From: Spirochaetota bacterium
GTDB taxonomy: Bacteria > Spirochaetota > UBA4802 > JAFGDQ01
DNA length: 35,736 bases
Direction of reading: 5' to 3'
Assembly: GCA_034190085.1 (NCBI GenBank)
Contig: JAXHTS010000004.1
Coordinates: 1 to 35,736 of the forward strand
Positions within the stretch are counted from its first letter, which is position 1. Every line of letters starts with the position of its first letter. Both the position numbers and the translations under genes were made by a program. Below the pieces are notes generated by a model that saw nothing but the letters and a program-made list of their open reading frames with translations, was not told the origin of the DNA and did not search any database. Positions 1-11,100 of this stretch are shown here, one piece after another.

Positions 1-2
1 TA

Positions 3-731
3 CAACTGAAAGACGGCGCAGAAGTCAATATTATGAAATCCATCTATGTAAAAGATATTTTTACTGACGACATTGAAACAATTGATGAAAACTGCGCCTT
101 TAACATGATTGTTGATAAAATTATTTCAGGAAAATCACAAATATATCCTGTTATAAATAAAAAAAGGAGACTTTTGGGCGTGGTCTCAATAAATGGAATT
201 AAGGAATATTTATATGACAGAGAGGTTCTTAAAGATATTATTATTGCTGGCGATATTGCGGAAAAAGATTTTGAACCCGTCACTTTACAGGAGAATTGTC
301 AGCATGTAATGGATATAATGGGACCGAACAATCTTGAAGGTCTGCCAGTAATTGATGAGAAGTCTCATAAATTATTAGGCATGATATGGAGAAAGGATAT
401 TAGCGATGCATACAGTAAAGAAGTGGAGAGCCGAGATATTGTGTCATCATTTTCTAAAAGAATAAATATGGATAATATGGAACAGCTTGTGCACATTATG
501 GAAGGTTGCGCAATAACTGAAATGCCTGTTCCTCGAGCATTTATTGGGAAATCGATAAAAGAATTGGATATCCGCGCAAAATATGGGGTTGATATTATTC
601 TTATAAAGGCTAATATAGGAAATAGATCCATGATTAAAACATTGCCACAGCCTGATTATAAATTTTCCTATAGCGACTCTTTAGTAATATCGGGAGAGAT
701 AAGTAAAATTAATGTTATAAAAAATATTTGA
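3..731 (+). CDS. ClC-type chloride channel, C-terminal CBS-CBS-TrkA_C part (5' end outside window)
   Basis: The reading frame is open to the left edge, so the ATG at 33 is an internal Met and the gene begins upstream. What remains is cytoplasmic. The segment up to residue ~20 (LKDGAEVNIMKSIYVKDI) resembles the linker that joins the ClC channel core to its first CBS domain in bacterial ClC proteins. Two CBS domains follow (about residues 20-75 and 85-140 of the visible part; GVVSINGIKEYL and GMIWRKDI are the typical strand-helix ends). A TrkA_C/RCK_C-like domain comes last (about 170-240; GKSIKELDIRAKYGVDIILI, then a DSLVISG end). CBS pairs commonly bind adenine nucleotides and gate the attached transporter. 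Another CBS/TrkA_C protein is possible because the membrane part is not visible; the linker makes ClC the best reading. Confidence 0.75.
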   Translation, partial: QLKDGAEVNIMKSIYVKDIFTDDIETIDENCAFNMIVDKIISGKSQIYPVINKKRRLLGVVSINGIKEYLYDREVLKDIIIAGDIAEKDFEPVTLQENCQHVMDIMGPNNLEGLPVIDEKSHKLLGMIWRKDISDAYSKEVESRDIVSSFSKRINMDNMEQLVHIMEGCAITEMPVPRAFIGKSIKELDIRAKYGVDIILIKANIGNRSMIKTLPQPDYKFSYSDSLVISGEISKINVIKNI

Positions 732-887
732 AGTGATTTTATACATATATCATATTTATATGTTAAATCTAAATCAAAAATGTGCAATTTATTTATATAG
801 GGAAATTGGTGGTTGTACCCGATTAGCAGACTGTTATTAGCGTGAGATAGTCGGTATTAACCAAAAGGATACTAAGGAGATTATCTC

Positions 888-1268
888 ATGGGGGAAATAG
901 CAAAGAATTACACATCAGAATATACTTAACTGTGTTATTCTACTCCATAGCCAATGATTGATAGTGACGGGATATTCCATCTATTTTACGATGTTGTCAG
1001 TCATCCTGAGTTTGATCCTGCTGACTGGCGTTAGGTCGTGCTTGCTCATGTAATTTTTACTGACGGGAAGAACTTCCCTGAGATTGAGCATGATATATTC
1101 ACCTATGTAAACGATGATTGAAAGAAGTATGAGGTTCGCGTTCCATCTGTTCTTTAGGAAGGGGATATGTTTTAAATGTGGTTTGCAGGAAATGGGGATA
1201 TTTCACTCATCTTTCAACCTGAGTTTTTTATTGGAATAGGCTATGCAACATTTGGGGCAAATTGTTAA
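888..1268 (+). pseudogene. Decayed gene with several in-frame stops, possibly a GH43-like beta-propeller protein
   Basis: An AAGGAG site (874-879) precedes the ATG at 888, and one frame reads through to about 1268 but is broken by stops at 927, 948, 1032, 1119, 1155 and 1173 before the final pair at 1266/1269. Between stops the translation looks like real protein (PMIDSDGIFHLFYD, VLAHVIFTDGKNF, KKYEVRVPSVL, MWFAGNGD, GIGYAT). The pattern PxxI..DGxxHLFY ... VPSVL.EGDMFxMWFAG ... GIGYAT resembles five-bladed beta-propeller proteins of the GH43/GH32-like group. Several stops sit where one base change would restore Gln, Arg or Tyr. No frameshift is needed over about 370 bp. The family call is tentative; the pseudogene call is firmer. 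I see no gene in the flanks at 732-887 and 1269-1509. Confidence 0.6.
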
Positions 1269-1498
1269 TAGAAGTCATCTTGCCAGTAGAGCTGGTCGTA
1301 GGGTGACTGCAATGTTAATCAATATTTCATTTGTCAATGTTTGATATATTGAATTTATTATATATGGTGAGTTATTAATTTTTATAAAATGTGTTAGTAG
1401 TGGATAATTGTTTAATTTTTTCAATAGATTTCTTTTGGGGTTGACTTTTTACTGCTTTGATGCAAAATTTTTCCTATTATTATTATAGAATGGATTGC

Positions 1499-1504
1499 AA
1501 GGAG
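1499..1504 (+). promoter_or_regulatory. Shine-Dalgarno site deciding the start of the AAA+ ATPase gene
   Basis: AAGGAG lies 5 bases before the ATG at 1510. It would lie inside the coding sequence if the upstream TTG at 1495 were used, so the ATG at 1510 is the better start. Confidence 0.7.
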
Positions 1505-1509
1505 CCCTT

Positions 1510-2910
1510 ATGCCATCCCGAAAACCAGAAACCCTGGGTGAGCTTAAAAAAGAATTTTCATATCTACCAGATGTTCGTAATGAGATGCGAATAAACCTAA
1601 TTAGAAAACTAAAGAACAATGAAACGCTATTTCCCGGATTAATAGGATATGATGATACTGTTCTTCCAGGTTTAATAAACGCAATCCTTTGTGGGCATAA
1701 TATCATAATCTTAGGAGAGAGGGGACAGGGAAAGACTAGAATAATAAGGAGTATGATTAATTTTCTTGATGAGGAGATGCCGATTATATCCGGCTGTCCA
1801 ATAAATGATGATCCATTTAAACCAATATGCGTTGATTGTAAAAATAGTCTAATTAAAATGGGGGATAACCTTCCCATATCCTATGTTCCCAGGGATAGGA
1901 GACTGGTTGAAAAACTGGCTACCCCTGATGTTAGCACAGCAGATCTTATCGGGGAGGTCGATCCCATCAAGATTGCACAGGGAAGGACGTTGGATGATGA
2001 AACATCTATTCATTTTGGTCTGGTACCAAGAGCTCATCGAAGCATCTTTGCCATTAACGAACTCCCTGATCTAGCAGAAAAGATACAGGTGGCTTTCTTC
2101 AATATTATGGAGGAGAATGATTTTCAGATAAAGGGATTCCCGGTGCGCCTTCCTCTTGACATCTTGATAATAGCAACGGCCAATCCTGAGGACTATACAA
2201 ATAGGGGTCGAATAATAACCCCACTAAAGGATAGATTTGATGTCCAGCTAAGGACACACTTCCCACGTGAGAGGAGCTACGAGATTGAGATAATGGAGCA
2301 GGAGTCCAAGCTTCCTGATTTTGATGGCCTAATTTATTTTATCCCCCAATTCATTAAAGAGATTTTAGCTGAGATGACCTTTCAGGCAAGAAACAGCTTG
2401 GAAATCAATCAGAACTCTGGCGTTAGTTGTCGTGTATCCATCCGGAGTTATGAGTCTATTATAGGCAGCGCAGCCAGGCGCTGCTTTGAGGTGGGAGAAG
2501 ATACAGCAATACCCCGCATTACGGATATGACATCCACCTATCCTGCCATTATAGGAAAAGTGGAACTAGAGTATGAAGCGGTTGATAGTAGTGAGGTTGA
2601 GCTTATACAGGATCTTGCCAAACGAGCTATAAAGCTGGTATTTGATGAACATTTTAAGGTTGAAGAGCTATCCTCAATTGTTGAATCATTTAAAAAGGGA
2701 AAGACGATGGAGGTTTCTCAATCTATCCCTTCACAGGACTATATGGATGGACTTAAATCAATAGCTGGAATGGGAAAGGCAGTTAAGTCATTGATCAATA
2801 CTAATAATCCTCCTGAAGTATCCTCTGCCATTGAGTTTATTCTGGAAGGACTTCATTTATCCAATATGTTGAATCGGGAGGAAAAAGGGGAGGGTTTAAT
2901 CTATAAATGA
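1510..2910 (+). CDS. MoxR / magnesium-chelatase subunit I-like AAA+ ATPase
   Basis: 466 residues, cytoplasmic. Residues ~45-290 form an AAA+ module: Walker A GERGQGKT at 69-76, an IFAINELPDL Walker B-like strand near residue 180, and a sensor-1 strand IIATANPEDYTNRGRIITPLKDRFD near 220-245, as in BchI/ChlI and MoxR proteins. A cysteine-bearing insert (CPINDDPFKPICVDC, near residue 97-111) follows the first helix and might bind a metal; BchI itself does not need it. The ATG at 1510 was chosen over a TTG at 1495 because of the AAGGAG site. The stop overlaps the start of the VWA gene by 4 bp (ATGA), which is strong evidence for a shared operon. Pairs of this type act as ATP-driven chaperones or metal-insertion machines; no client gene is adjacent. 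Similar gene pairs occur in Actinobacteria (Rv0958/Rv0959 type). Confidence 0.88.
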   Translation: MPSRKPETLGELKKEFSYLPDVRNEMRINLIRKLKNNETLFPGLIGYDDTVLPGLINAILCGHNIIILGERGQGKTRIIRSMINFLDEEMPIISGCPINDDPFKPICVDCKNSLIKMGDNLPISYVPRDRRLVEKLATPDVSTADLIGEVDPIKIAQGRTLDDETSIHFGLVPRAHRSIFAINELPDLAEKIQVAFFNIMEENDFQIKGFPVRLPLDILIIATANPEDYTNRGRIITPLKDRFDVQLRTHFPRERSYEIEIMEQESKLPDFDGLIYFIPQFIKEILAEMTFQARNSLEINQNSGVSCRVSIRSYESIIGSAARRCFEVGEDTAIPRITDMTSTYPAIIGKVELEYEAVDSSEVELIQDLAKRAIKLVFDEHFKVEELSSIVESFKKGKTMEVSQSIPSQDYMDGLKSIAGMGKAVKSLINTNNPPEVSSAIEFILEGLHLSNMLNREEKGEGLIYK

Positions 2911-4499
2911 AATCCTACATCTATAAGCATTGGGATGGCACTCAGACGCCATTCAGTCTGAAAAAAAAGGATATTATAGATAAATTCATGGACAACATCC
3001 TGAAAGGGATGACCCCGGAGATGTCCTTGGCACAGATGTTATGGAAGGGTTTCCCACTTGGAGGAATGGATTTCAAGATTATGAGCCTGGAAGAGATGGT
3101 AAACGATCTTCAGCAAAAGATGTATGATCTATTTTCATCATATAGCCTTGAAAAGGCCTTTGATGATCCAATGAATGACATCAAAAATTTTCTTGCTGAC
3201 GAGGCATTGACCTGCTTAGATCATGGGGCTCAAATGCCGCCATCATATGAAGATCTACCAACTGGGTTATATGAAAAATTGAGATTTCTCGATGGTACTA
3301 ATTTTTTAAATGAGAATAGCAAGGAAACCTATACTTATTGGAAGACGCGGCAGAAAGATATACTCGACCTTTACGAATTTTACAGCAAGTATTACCATCA
3401 TTTTACAGGCAGTGATTATCTAAATTTCGATCAGGCAGTTGAACTGATGCGACAGTTTCAAGCAATAAAGGACCTGCAGCAACAAATCCTTAGTGGACAA
3501 CTTCGTAGCATTGATCTAAATACCCTAAAGGAGCTTTTGGGTGAGGATGCAGAAAAGTCTTTTATTGTTCTTTTACAGCTACCTGAACTCCTCTCTGACG
3601 ATAAAATCATTAAAATTGGTGCAAATAAGATCGATATGACCCCAAGGGGAATGCGAGCCTTGGGTGAAATGGCCTTTGGAAAACTCTATCATCAGATCAA
3701 GAAGGATAGACAGGGGGGGCATCATGGCAATGCTCCGGAAAGTGGTGAAATTGAGCCGGACTCATCCAGGCCTTATCAATTCGGAGATCGCTTTGACCTG
3801 GACATTACACGCACAATGCTTAAAGCAGTATCACAGACACTCAATACTGGTGGGGCAATTCGATTATCACCTGGTGATTTCTATGTTCGCCAGAGGGAGC
3901 AGCTTATTACCTCAACCACAGTTGTGCTTTTAGATCTATCCTGGTCCATGTCCTTTGGGGGTAGATTTGAGGCAGGGAAAAGGGTTGCAATAGCCCTGGA
4001 TCATTATATCAGAACAAGGTTCCCAAAAGACAAAATTCATATTATCGGTTTTTCCACTGTAGCAAGAGAACTCAAGGGGGATGGATTATCAAATGCAGTT
4101 TGGGATACAAAAAATCCGCACACCAATCTGCAGGATGGACTTAGATTAGCCATGAAGTTTATTAAGAAGAGCGGTAACAGAAACAATCGAGTCCTCGTAA
4201 TAACGGATGGTCAACCTACCGCATATTATGATGAAAGGGAATGCCTTCATGTTGAGATGCCATTCCATATGTTCGGATTGAGTCATAACGCCTCTAGGGC
4301 CACCCTTGCAGAGGTAAGAAAAGTAACTGCCAATGGTATGAATATTGAAATTTTTTTGTTGGATAACAGTCCGGTTCTAGTGGAGTTTACCAAGCAGATA
4401 TGCAGGATTAACAGAGGACGCTCAATGATTTGCCTTCCCAATGAATTAGGAAGATTGATCATGGTGGAGGAAATCAATAGAAGGGGTGGAAGAATTTAA
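2907..4499 (+). CDS. VWA domain protein, partner of the MoxR/ChlI-like ATPase
   Basis: 530 residues with no signal peptide or membrane segment, so probably cytoplasmic. The N-terminal ~330 residues are mostly helical and not recognised, with an acidic/polar stretch around 275-290. A von Willebrand factor A domain fills about 335-510 and has a complete metal-ion-dependent adhesion site: DLSWSMS (DxSxS) near residue 345, a Thr in NPHTNLQDG near 410, and Asp in ITDGQPTAY near 433. The arrangement matches the ATPase-plus-VWA logic of BchI/BchD and MoxR/CoxE-like pairs, in which the VWA protein recruits the target that the ATPase remodels. The start ATG overlaps the ATPase stop, indicating translational coupling. 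Calling it a chelatase subunit would be over-reading, since no tetrapyrrole genes are nearby. Confidence 0.85.
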   Translation: MKSYIYKHWDGTQTPFSLKKKDIIDKFMDNILKGMTPEMSLAQMLWKGFPLGGMDFKIMSLEEMVNDLQQKMYDLFSSYSLEKAFDDPMNDIKNFLADEALTCLDHGAQMPPSYEDLPTGLYEKLRFLDGTNFLNENSKETYTYWKTRQKDILDLYEFYSKYYHHFTGSDYLNFDQAVELMRQFQAIKDLQQQILSGQLRSIDLNTLKELLGEDAEKSFIVLLQLPELLSDDKIIKIGANKIDMTPRGMRALGEMAFGKLYHQIKKDRQGGHHGNAPESGEIEPDSSRPYQFGDRFDLDITRTMLKAVSQTLNTGGAIRLSPGDFYVRQREQLITSTTVVLLDLSWSMSFGGRFEAGKRVAIALDHYIRTRFPKDKIHIIGFSTVARELKGDGLSNAVWDTKNPHTNLQDGLRLAMKFIKKSGNRNNRVLVITDGQPTAYYDERECLHVEMPFHMFGLSHNASRATLAEVRKVTANGMNIEIFLLDNSPVLVEFTKQICRINRGRSMICLPNELGRLIMVEEINRRGGRI

Positions 4500-5159
4500 G
4501 TTCTCTATTTATCCTCATCTATCCTTTTCGAATAAATACCCACACTAGAAAATGTCCCAAGGGAGTAGAGTATTCATGCTAGAATGAAGTTTAACCTCCT
4601 ATTAACAACTCCATACTATTGGATTCCTAACAGGAATATATTAGTCAATTCCATCAATATGTAAAAAAAAAATAAAGTACTTGATAATATATTATTCTAA
4701 TTATATATTTTAATCAAAATAAACTAAAATATATTCTCCAAGGGTTCCAATTGTGAATATAATAAAATTAACGAATATAGCAAAAGGAGAGATAAATAAC
4801 TAAATTATCATTCAGTATGTTTTCTGCATCAGAATATTATTGGATATTTAATTGATTTAGTCAGAAGGATAATCCTCTTCGGGGTTAGCATTTTCAAAAT
4901 TTTAAATTATTGTTAACATCCTGTCCTTTGAAGGGATAAAATTTATATAATCGTTAGTCGAGTACCTATAGAATAGGTATTATATTTTAGTTGATTACTA
5001 AAGCATAAAAAATTAAATTCAAATATTTAACATCTTTAAAATTAACTGCCTATCGTTTTAACACCCGTAAATTTACATTTTACAAATTATTACATTTAAA
5101 CTGTCGATTAAGATAGTATGAGTCATGACCAACCGTTGATCATACATTAGCATTGCTAC
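4500..5159. other. 660-bp AT-rich intergenic region
   Basis: No convincing coding frame, RNA gene or strong terminator is visible. The only items seen are a perfect TATAAT at 4946-4951 with no convincing -35 box at the right distance, and a small inverted repeat at 4963-4979. The region probably carries the promoter of the giant sensor kinase gene. Confidence 0.5.
4963..4979. repeat. Small perfect inverted repeat (7-bp arms, 3-base loop)
   Basis: TACCTAT (4963-4969) and ATAGGTA (4973-4979) are perfect inverse complements around AGA. It lies just downstream of the TATAAT at 4946-4951 and about 180 bp before the giant kinase gene, so it could be an operator. Short AT-rich palindromes also arise by chance. 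Confidence 0.3.
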
Positions 5160-8100
5160 TTGGAAAAGGATTTCCTATTTTGTTATTCTATAAGGAGGTA
5201 TGTCACGATTATATTATCTGGTTATACAATAAAGGAAGTGGTCTCTAAAGGTTACTATTCTATTTTATACAGGGGTATAAGAGATAGTGATGGAATTTCA
5301 GTTTTAATTAGGGTTTATGTGACATATGATGTAACACCTATGCAGATAGCCCATTTTATTCAGGAGTTTTCGAATAGACAGAACCTAAAATCAGACTGTA
5401 TTGTTAAAGCCTTTAGTGTTGAGAATTTTAATGATGGTATTGCTATTATTTTAGAAGACTTTCAAGGAATACCCATAAAGGAATACTTTATGGATAAGGG
5501 AGATGATATCAGAGACTTCCTTAGGGTGGCAATTCAGCTGGCAAAAACGCTGTATGAAATACATCAGTCTAATATTATTCTAAAGGATATTAAACCCAAT
5601 AATATATTGATTAATCAAGAGACTGGCAAGCCTAAGATTATTGATTTAGGTCTTTCTTCTATACTGACAAAAGAAAATGAGAATATTAATGATCCTGAAA
5701 TAATATATAATACACTGCCATATATCTCACCAGAACTTACCTTTCGAATGAATAGAGATGTAGACTACCGCACTGATATTTATACATTGGGGACTATATT
5801 CTACCAAGCCTTGACAGGGGTTTTGCCTATTCATTCAGATAATCCCTTTGAATTCTTTCATGCTCATATCGCAAGAACACCTATTCCTCCAATAGAACGA
5901 AGAAGTGACCTCCCTGAGACAATATCTAAAATTATCATGATGATGTTGTCCAAGGATCCAGAAGACAGGTATCAGAGCGGATATGGAATAATGAAAGATT
6001 TTGAAACATGTTTATTCCAACTTGAGCGCACTGGCAGAGTTGAGCAATTTGAGCTTGGAAGGAATGATATATCAAATAAATTTGTTATTTCACAGAGAAT
6101 ATATGGAAGAGAATCGGAAATAGATATTTTGATGAGGGCCTTTGATCGTGTAATAAAAGGAACACGCGAACTAGTACTCATTACAGGTGCTTCTGGAATC
6201 GGGAAGACTGGTCTTGTAAAAGAGGTTCAAAAGCTGATGATTAAGCGGAAGGGGTATTTTATTTCAGGGAAATTCGATCAATTTCAATTAAATAAGCCCT
6301 ATAGCGCTTTAATCCAAGCATTTACCAAATTGATTAGACAGATATCATCGGAAAGTGAAGAGCAAATCTGTGAGTGGAGAAGCCGAATTCTAGAGGTACT
6401 TGGGAATAATGGCAAGATTATTACTGATATAATCCCAGATGTAGAATTGTTGATAGGAATGCAACCGGATATTAATGAGCTTGATCCTGAATATCCACAA
6501 GACAGGTTTAATCATATTTTACAGAATTTTATCAAGATCCTCGCAACAGAGGATCATCCACTTATACTATTTTGCGATAACCTTCAGTGGGTTGATTCAG
6601 CCAGCCTATCACTCATAAAGACCCTTATTACAGATCAATCTACAAAATATATCCTGCTTATTGGCGCCCTGTGCGATGAGGGGAATAATAAATCTCTCCC
6701 CATAGAATTATGGATAAATGAAATAAAGAGAACTGATGTTGTGTTCAATCAAATTTCTCTAAAACCCCTTGATATAACAAGTATAAGCCATATGATTGGT
6801 GACACATTTAAATGTCCTGTTGTGGTATCGGATGAACTCGCTGAACTGTTGTATCTGAAGGTGGGAGGAAATCCATTCTGTTTAAAACAGACCCTTAAGG
6901 AATTGTATGATAATCATATACTGATATTTTCAGGCGAATCAGGATGGCAATGGGATATAAATAAGATAGAGCAGATGAAGATGCCAGACAATATAATCAA
7001 CATTACGATATCGAAGATTCTACACCTTTCAGAAGGAGCAAAAGATTCCTTAAGGTTTGCATCTGCTATGGGTAACAGCTTCGATCTGGAGTCCCTTTCA
7101 GCGATTAATGGCAAATCAATTGATGAGACCTATACCAATTTGAATGAATCAGTGGATAATGGCCTTGTTTATTTAACCCGAAAGGGTTATCGATTTGTTC
7201 ATGATCGAATTCAGGCTGCAGCTTATGCCCTTGTTATGGAAGAAGAAAAGGAATTGTTGCACTATATCATAGGCAGTCAACTTTTAAAGACCACTAAGCC
7301 AGAGGAGATGTCTGAAAAGATATTTTGTATTGTTGATCAATTAAATCATGGTATCGAATTAGCTCTCAGTAATAAACAGCGGGTTGAATTGGCAGATTTA
7401 AATTTTAAGGCCGGAATAAGAGCAAAGGCGTCCTTAGCATATGAGGCAGCAAATCAATTCCTGCAAAATGGTATACATCTTCTCCCTTCAGATGCATGGG
7501 ATAGTGAGTATGATTTAACCCTATCACTATATACTGAAATTGGTGAAGTTAAATATCTTATTGGTGATCATAAACAGGGGGAGGGCTTTTTTGATATTGT
7601 TCTGGAAAAGGCCACAATGCCCTTGGATAAGATCAGAATCTATGAAATTAAGATCGCTTATTATACAGTCTTTCATCAGATGAAGAAGGCTTTGCGAATT
7701 GGGATCGAAGCGCTGAGGATGTTGGGAGTCAACATGCCCCGAAAGCCTAATAAATTTAACATCATTAGAGGTATCATCAAGGCAAGACTGAAGATGAGGA
7801 ATAAGAATGTTGAAGATCTGATTGATCTACCTGAGCTTACTGATCCTCATAAGTTGGCTGTTGCACGAATCCTTACATCATGTCTTTCTGCGAGTTATAT
7901 CTCATATATTGAATATTCCCCAATTATTATATTCAAGCTTCTTAATCTATCTTTACAATACGGGAACAGCGCCTATTCAGCATGCGCTTATGTTACCTAT
8001 GGTGGCTTGTTGTGTTCTATGTTTAGGGATATTGAAATGGGGTATAGGTATGGAAGATTGGCATTGGATGTAATCGAGAAGTATAATAATCCTAGAATAA

Positions 8101-11100
8101 TGTCAAAGGTTTACTACATTTATGGGACTATCATTAATCATTGGAAAAATCATCTCAGAGATAGCCTTATATATTTGTATAAAGCACATAATTTTGGTTT
8201 AGAGATAGGAGATTTTGAATTCGCATCATATGCCTTATTTACTTATATGACACATAGCTTTCTAATCGGAGAGTCGCTTGATAAGATAAATGAAGATTAT
8301 GCAATGAAATATATATCAATGAAGAATTATAATCAGTTAACATCCACTCAGTTATATGAATCTTGGTACCAGATGGTGTTGAATTTGAAAAATGTGCCAG
8401 AGAATAATGTTGATAGGCTTAGACTGACTGGAAAGATATTTAATGAAGAAGAGACAGTTCCTGAATGGACTCATGCAAGAAGTATGTTGGTTTTATTCAA
8501 GGTAGCCATGGAGATTCTTCTGTTTCATTATGATGATCCCCAGACAGCAATTACTTTATCAAAAGTAGTGGGGAAGGATATTGATAGTGTATCGGGGATG
8601 TTTATTGTTCCGGAATATTATTACTACTATTCCCTTTCATTATTAGCTCATTATCCACATGCTTGCAGGAGGAAGCAGAGGGTATATTTAAAACAAATAA
8701 TGACATATAAGAAGAAGATGCAGATATGGGCGGAGCATGCGCCGGATAATTTTATGCATAAGTATCTGCTCATAGAAGCGGAGATCCTAAGCCTAAAGGA
8801 TCAGGTTGCTAATGCAATAAAACAATATGATTGCGCCATCGCACTAGCTAGAGAGAACGGATTCATACAGGATGAAGCCATTGCCAACGAATTAGCTGCT
8901 AAGTTCTATCTATCTAAGGGCTTGGACAAGATAGCAGGAGTATATATTCAGCAGGCCTACTCATCCTTTAAGAGGTGGGGGATTGATGTTAAGGTTACTG
9001 AATTGAAAAAGAAGTATCCTCATCTTTTGCCAAAGCCTTTTGATATAAATGATTATCCAAATATTCATCATCGCCCAGTTAAGCATTTGCCAAGGTCCTC
9101 TTCAATAATTCAGGATTATACAAACATTGTTGATTCCTTGCAGGCAATTTCAAGTGAAATCGTGATTGATAAACTGCTGGAAAAAATAATGAGTATTGTA
9201 ACACAGAGTGCCGGGGCTTCAAGGGGTGTTTATTTATCAGTGAAGGATGGAAAACTCTTTGTTGAGGCTGAAATAATAGTATCAAATGATGAGGTTTCCA
9301 TTTTCAACTCCATACCCATTACCGATGGACCAAGTTTGTTGTCTCCGGTGATATACTATGTTAAACGAACAAAGAAGCTAATGGTATTGGATGATGCTAG
9401 ACAAGAGAGAGATTATTGCACAGATACTTATGTACTTGAGAATCAATCTAAATCTATCTTAGGGTTGCCTGTTGTCAGGCAATCAAGGCTAATTGGCATA
9501 CTCTATCTTGAAAATGCTATTGTTCCCGGTATTTTTACACCTGCTAGGGTAGAGGTCCTTCAATTGTTGGCCTCCCAGGCAGCCATTTCTCTGCAAAATG
9601 TGACATTGATTGATAATTTGAAAGGGCTTGGAGAGACGTTACAGAAGAGTGAGGCATGGCTGCGGCGAACCCAGGAATTTAGTCGAATGGTTGCATGGGA
9701 CTGGGATATTGATAAGGATACAATTCAATGCTCCGGTGATGTATTTTCCCTCTTTGGACGTAATCCAGAAGAATTGGCTTCTGGACAAGCCTTTTTATCC
9801 ACGGTTCATGTTGAGGATTTCGCAAGAGTTAACAAGATAATTCAAGATAGTCTTGCTAATGGAATGGAGTATATAAATGAGTATCGTATCTTTAAACCGG
9901 ATGGCACAATAAAATGGTTGATGGCACGGGGCAATACGCTTAGGGATGCAAATGGGAATGCAGTGAATCTGATCGGCCTTATTATGGATATCACTGATCG
10001 AAAACGGTCCGAGTATTTTGAACTCATTCAGCGCAATCTGGGTCAAAAGCTTAATGAAACTCATGGCTTATATGAGACTTTGAGTCTATGCCTCAAAGCC
10101 GCAATAGACGTCTCAGGTATGGACTGCGGTGGCATTTATCTTGTTGATGAGAGGACAGGGAATCTGGATTTAGTGTATCATATAGGATTGCCTGCTAATT
10201 TTATAGAAAATGTATCGCACTATGATCCAGATTCTGTTAATGCTCGTTTAGTTATGAGTGGCAAATCGATCTACACCAGGCATCATGAGTTAGGCGCTTC
10301 ATTAAGCGAGGTTGAGATTGATGAAAATATACGCGCTATTGCTGTTATTCCGGTTCATTATGAGGGAAAGGTTATTGCCTGTCTCAATATAGCTTCACAT
10401 ATCCTTAATGATGTGCCAGATATTGCTCAAATTGTGCTCGAAACCATTGCAACACAAATAGGGAGCGCTATTATTCGTTCAAAGATGGAGGAGGAATTGC
10501 GCTACTCGGAACTCCTATACCATACCCTTTTCGATACCTCGCCCCTTGGCATTGGCCTTGCCACTAAGGATGGCAGAATTCTGGAAATTAATAAAACGAT
10601 GTCTCAAAGGATTGGATTCTCACAAGAGGAATTCAATCAAATTAATCTGAAAGATATATATCATAATCCTGATGATCGTGATCTGCTAATGCAAAAGCTG
10701 CAATCCGATGGGATTGTCCGAGATTTTGAGGTTAAGATGAAACGTAAGGATGGCTCCACATACTTTGCCAGTCTGAATATAACACCCTTTAGACTAGGTG
10801 GTGAAGATGTGCATTTGACCGTATCACATGATATTACAGCTAGGAAGCTGGCAGAGGAAAAATTGCTTCAAAGCGAGGAGAAGTATCGTCTGCTCGCTGA
10901 AGGCGCAAAAGACTTTATTATAACGAACGATATTGATGGTCTTATTACCTATGTCAACAAATCTGCTTTACAAATAAGCGGTTATAGTGAGGATGAGGTT
11001 TTGGGTTTGAACATTCTAAATTTTCTTCCTCCCGGGCAACATGAGTGCTATAGAAGACGTCTCGCTAATCGTATAGCTAACGATAGAGCGATTATTTTTC

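Noticed and set aside
888-926. IS3 OrfA-like start (KNYTSEY), hinting at a transposase remnant
   Set aside because: The similarity is only a few residues, and the same frame continues into the propeller-like pseudogene; no terminal repeats or other transposase parts are seen.
888-1268. Stop-codon reassignment or recoding to explain the many in-frame stops
   Set aside because: All three stop codons occur in the frame, and the neighbouring long genes all obey the standard code and end at ordinary stops.
1441-1469. Promoter upstream of the AAA+ ATPase (TTGACT box)
   Set aside because: At 16-18 bp spacing there is no good -10 box (AAAATT at best); the TATTAT further on is too far away.
1510-4499. 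Calling the ATPase-VWA pair a true magnesium chelatase
   Set aside because: No large H subunit and no tetrapyrrole genes are nearby; the pair fits the broader MoxR/VWA group equally well.
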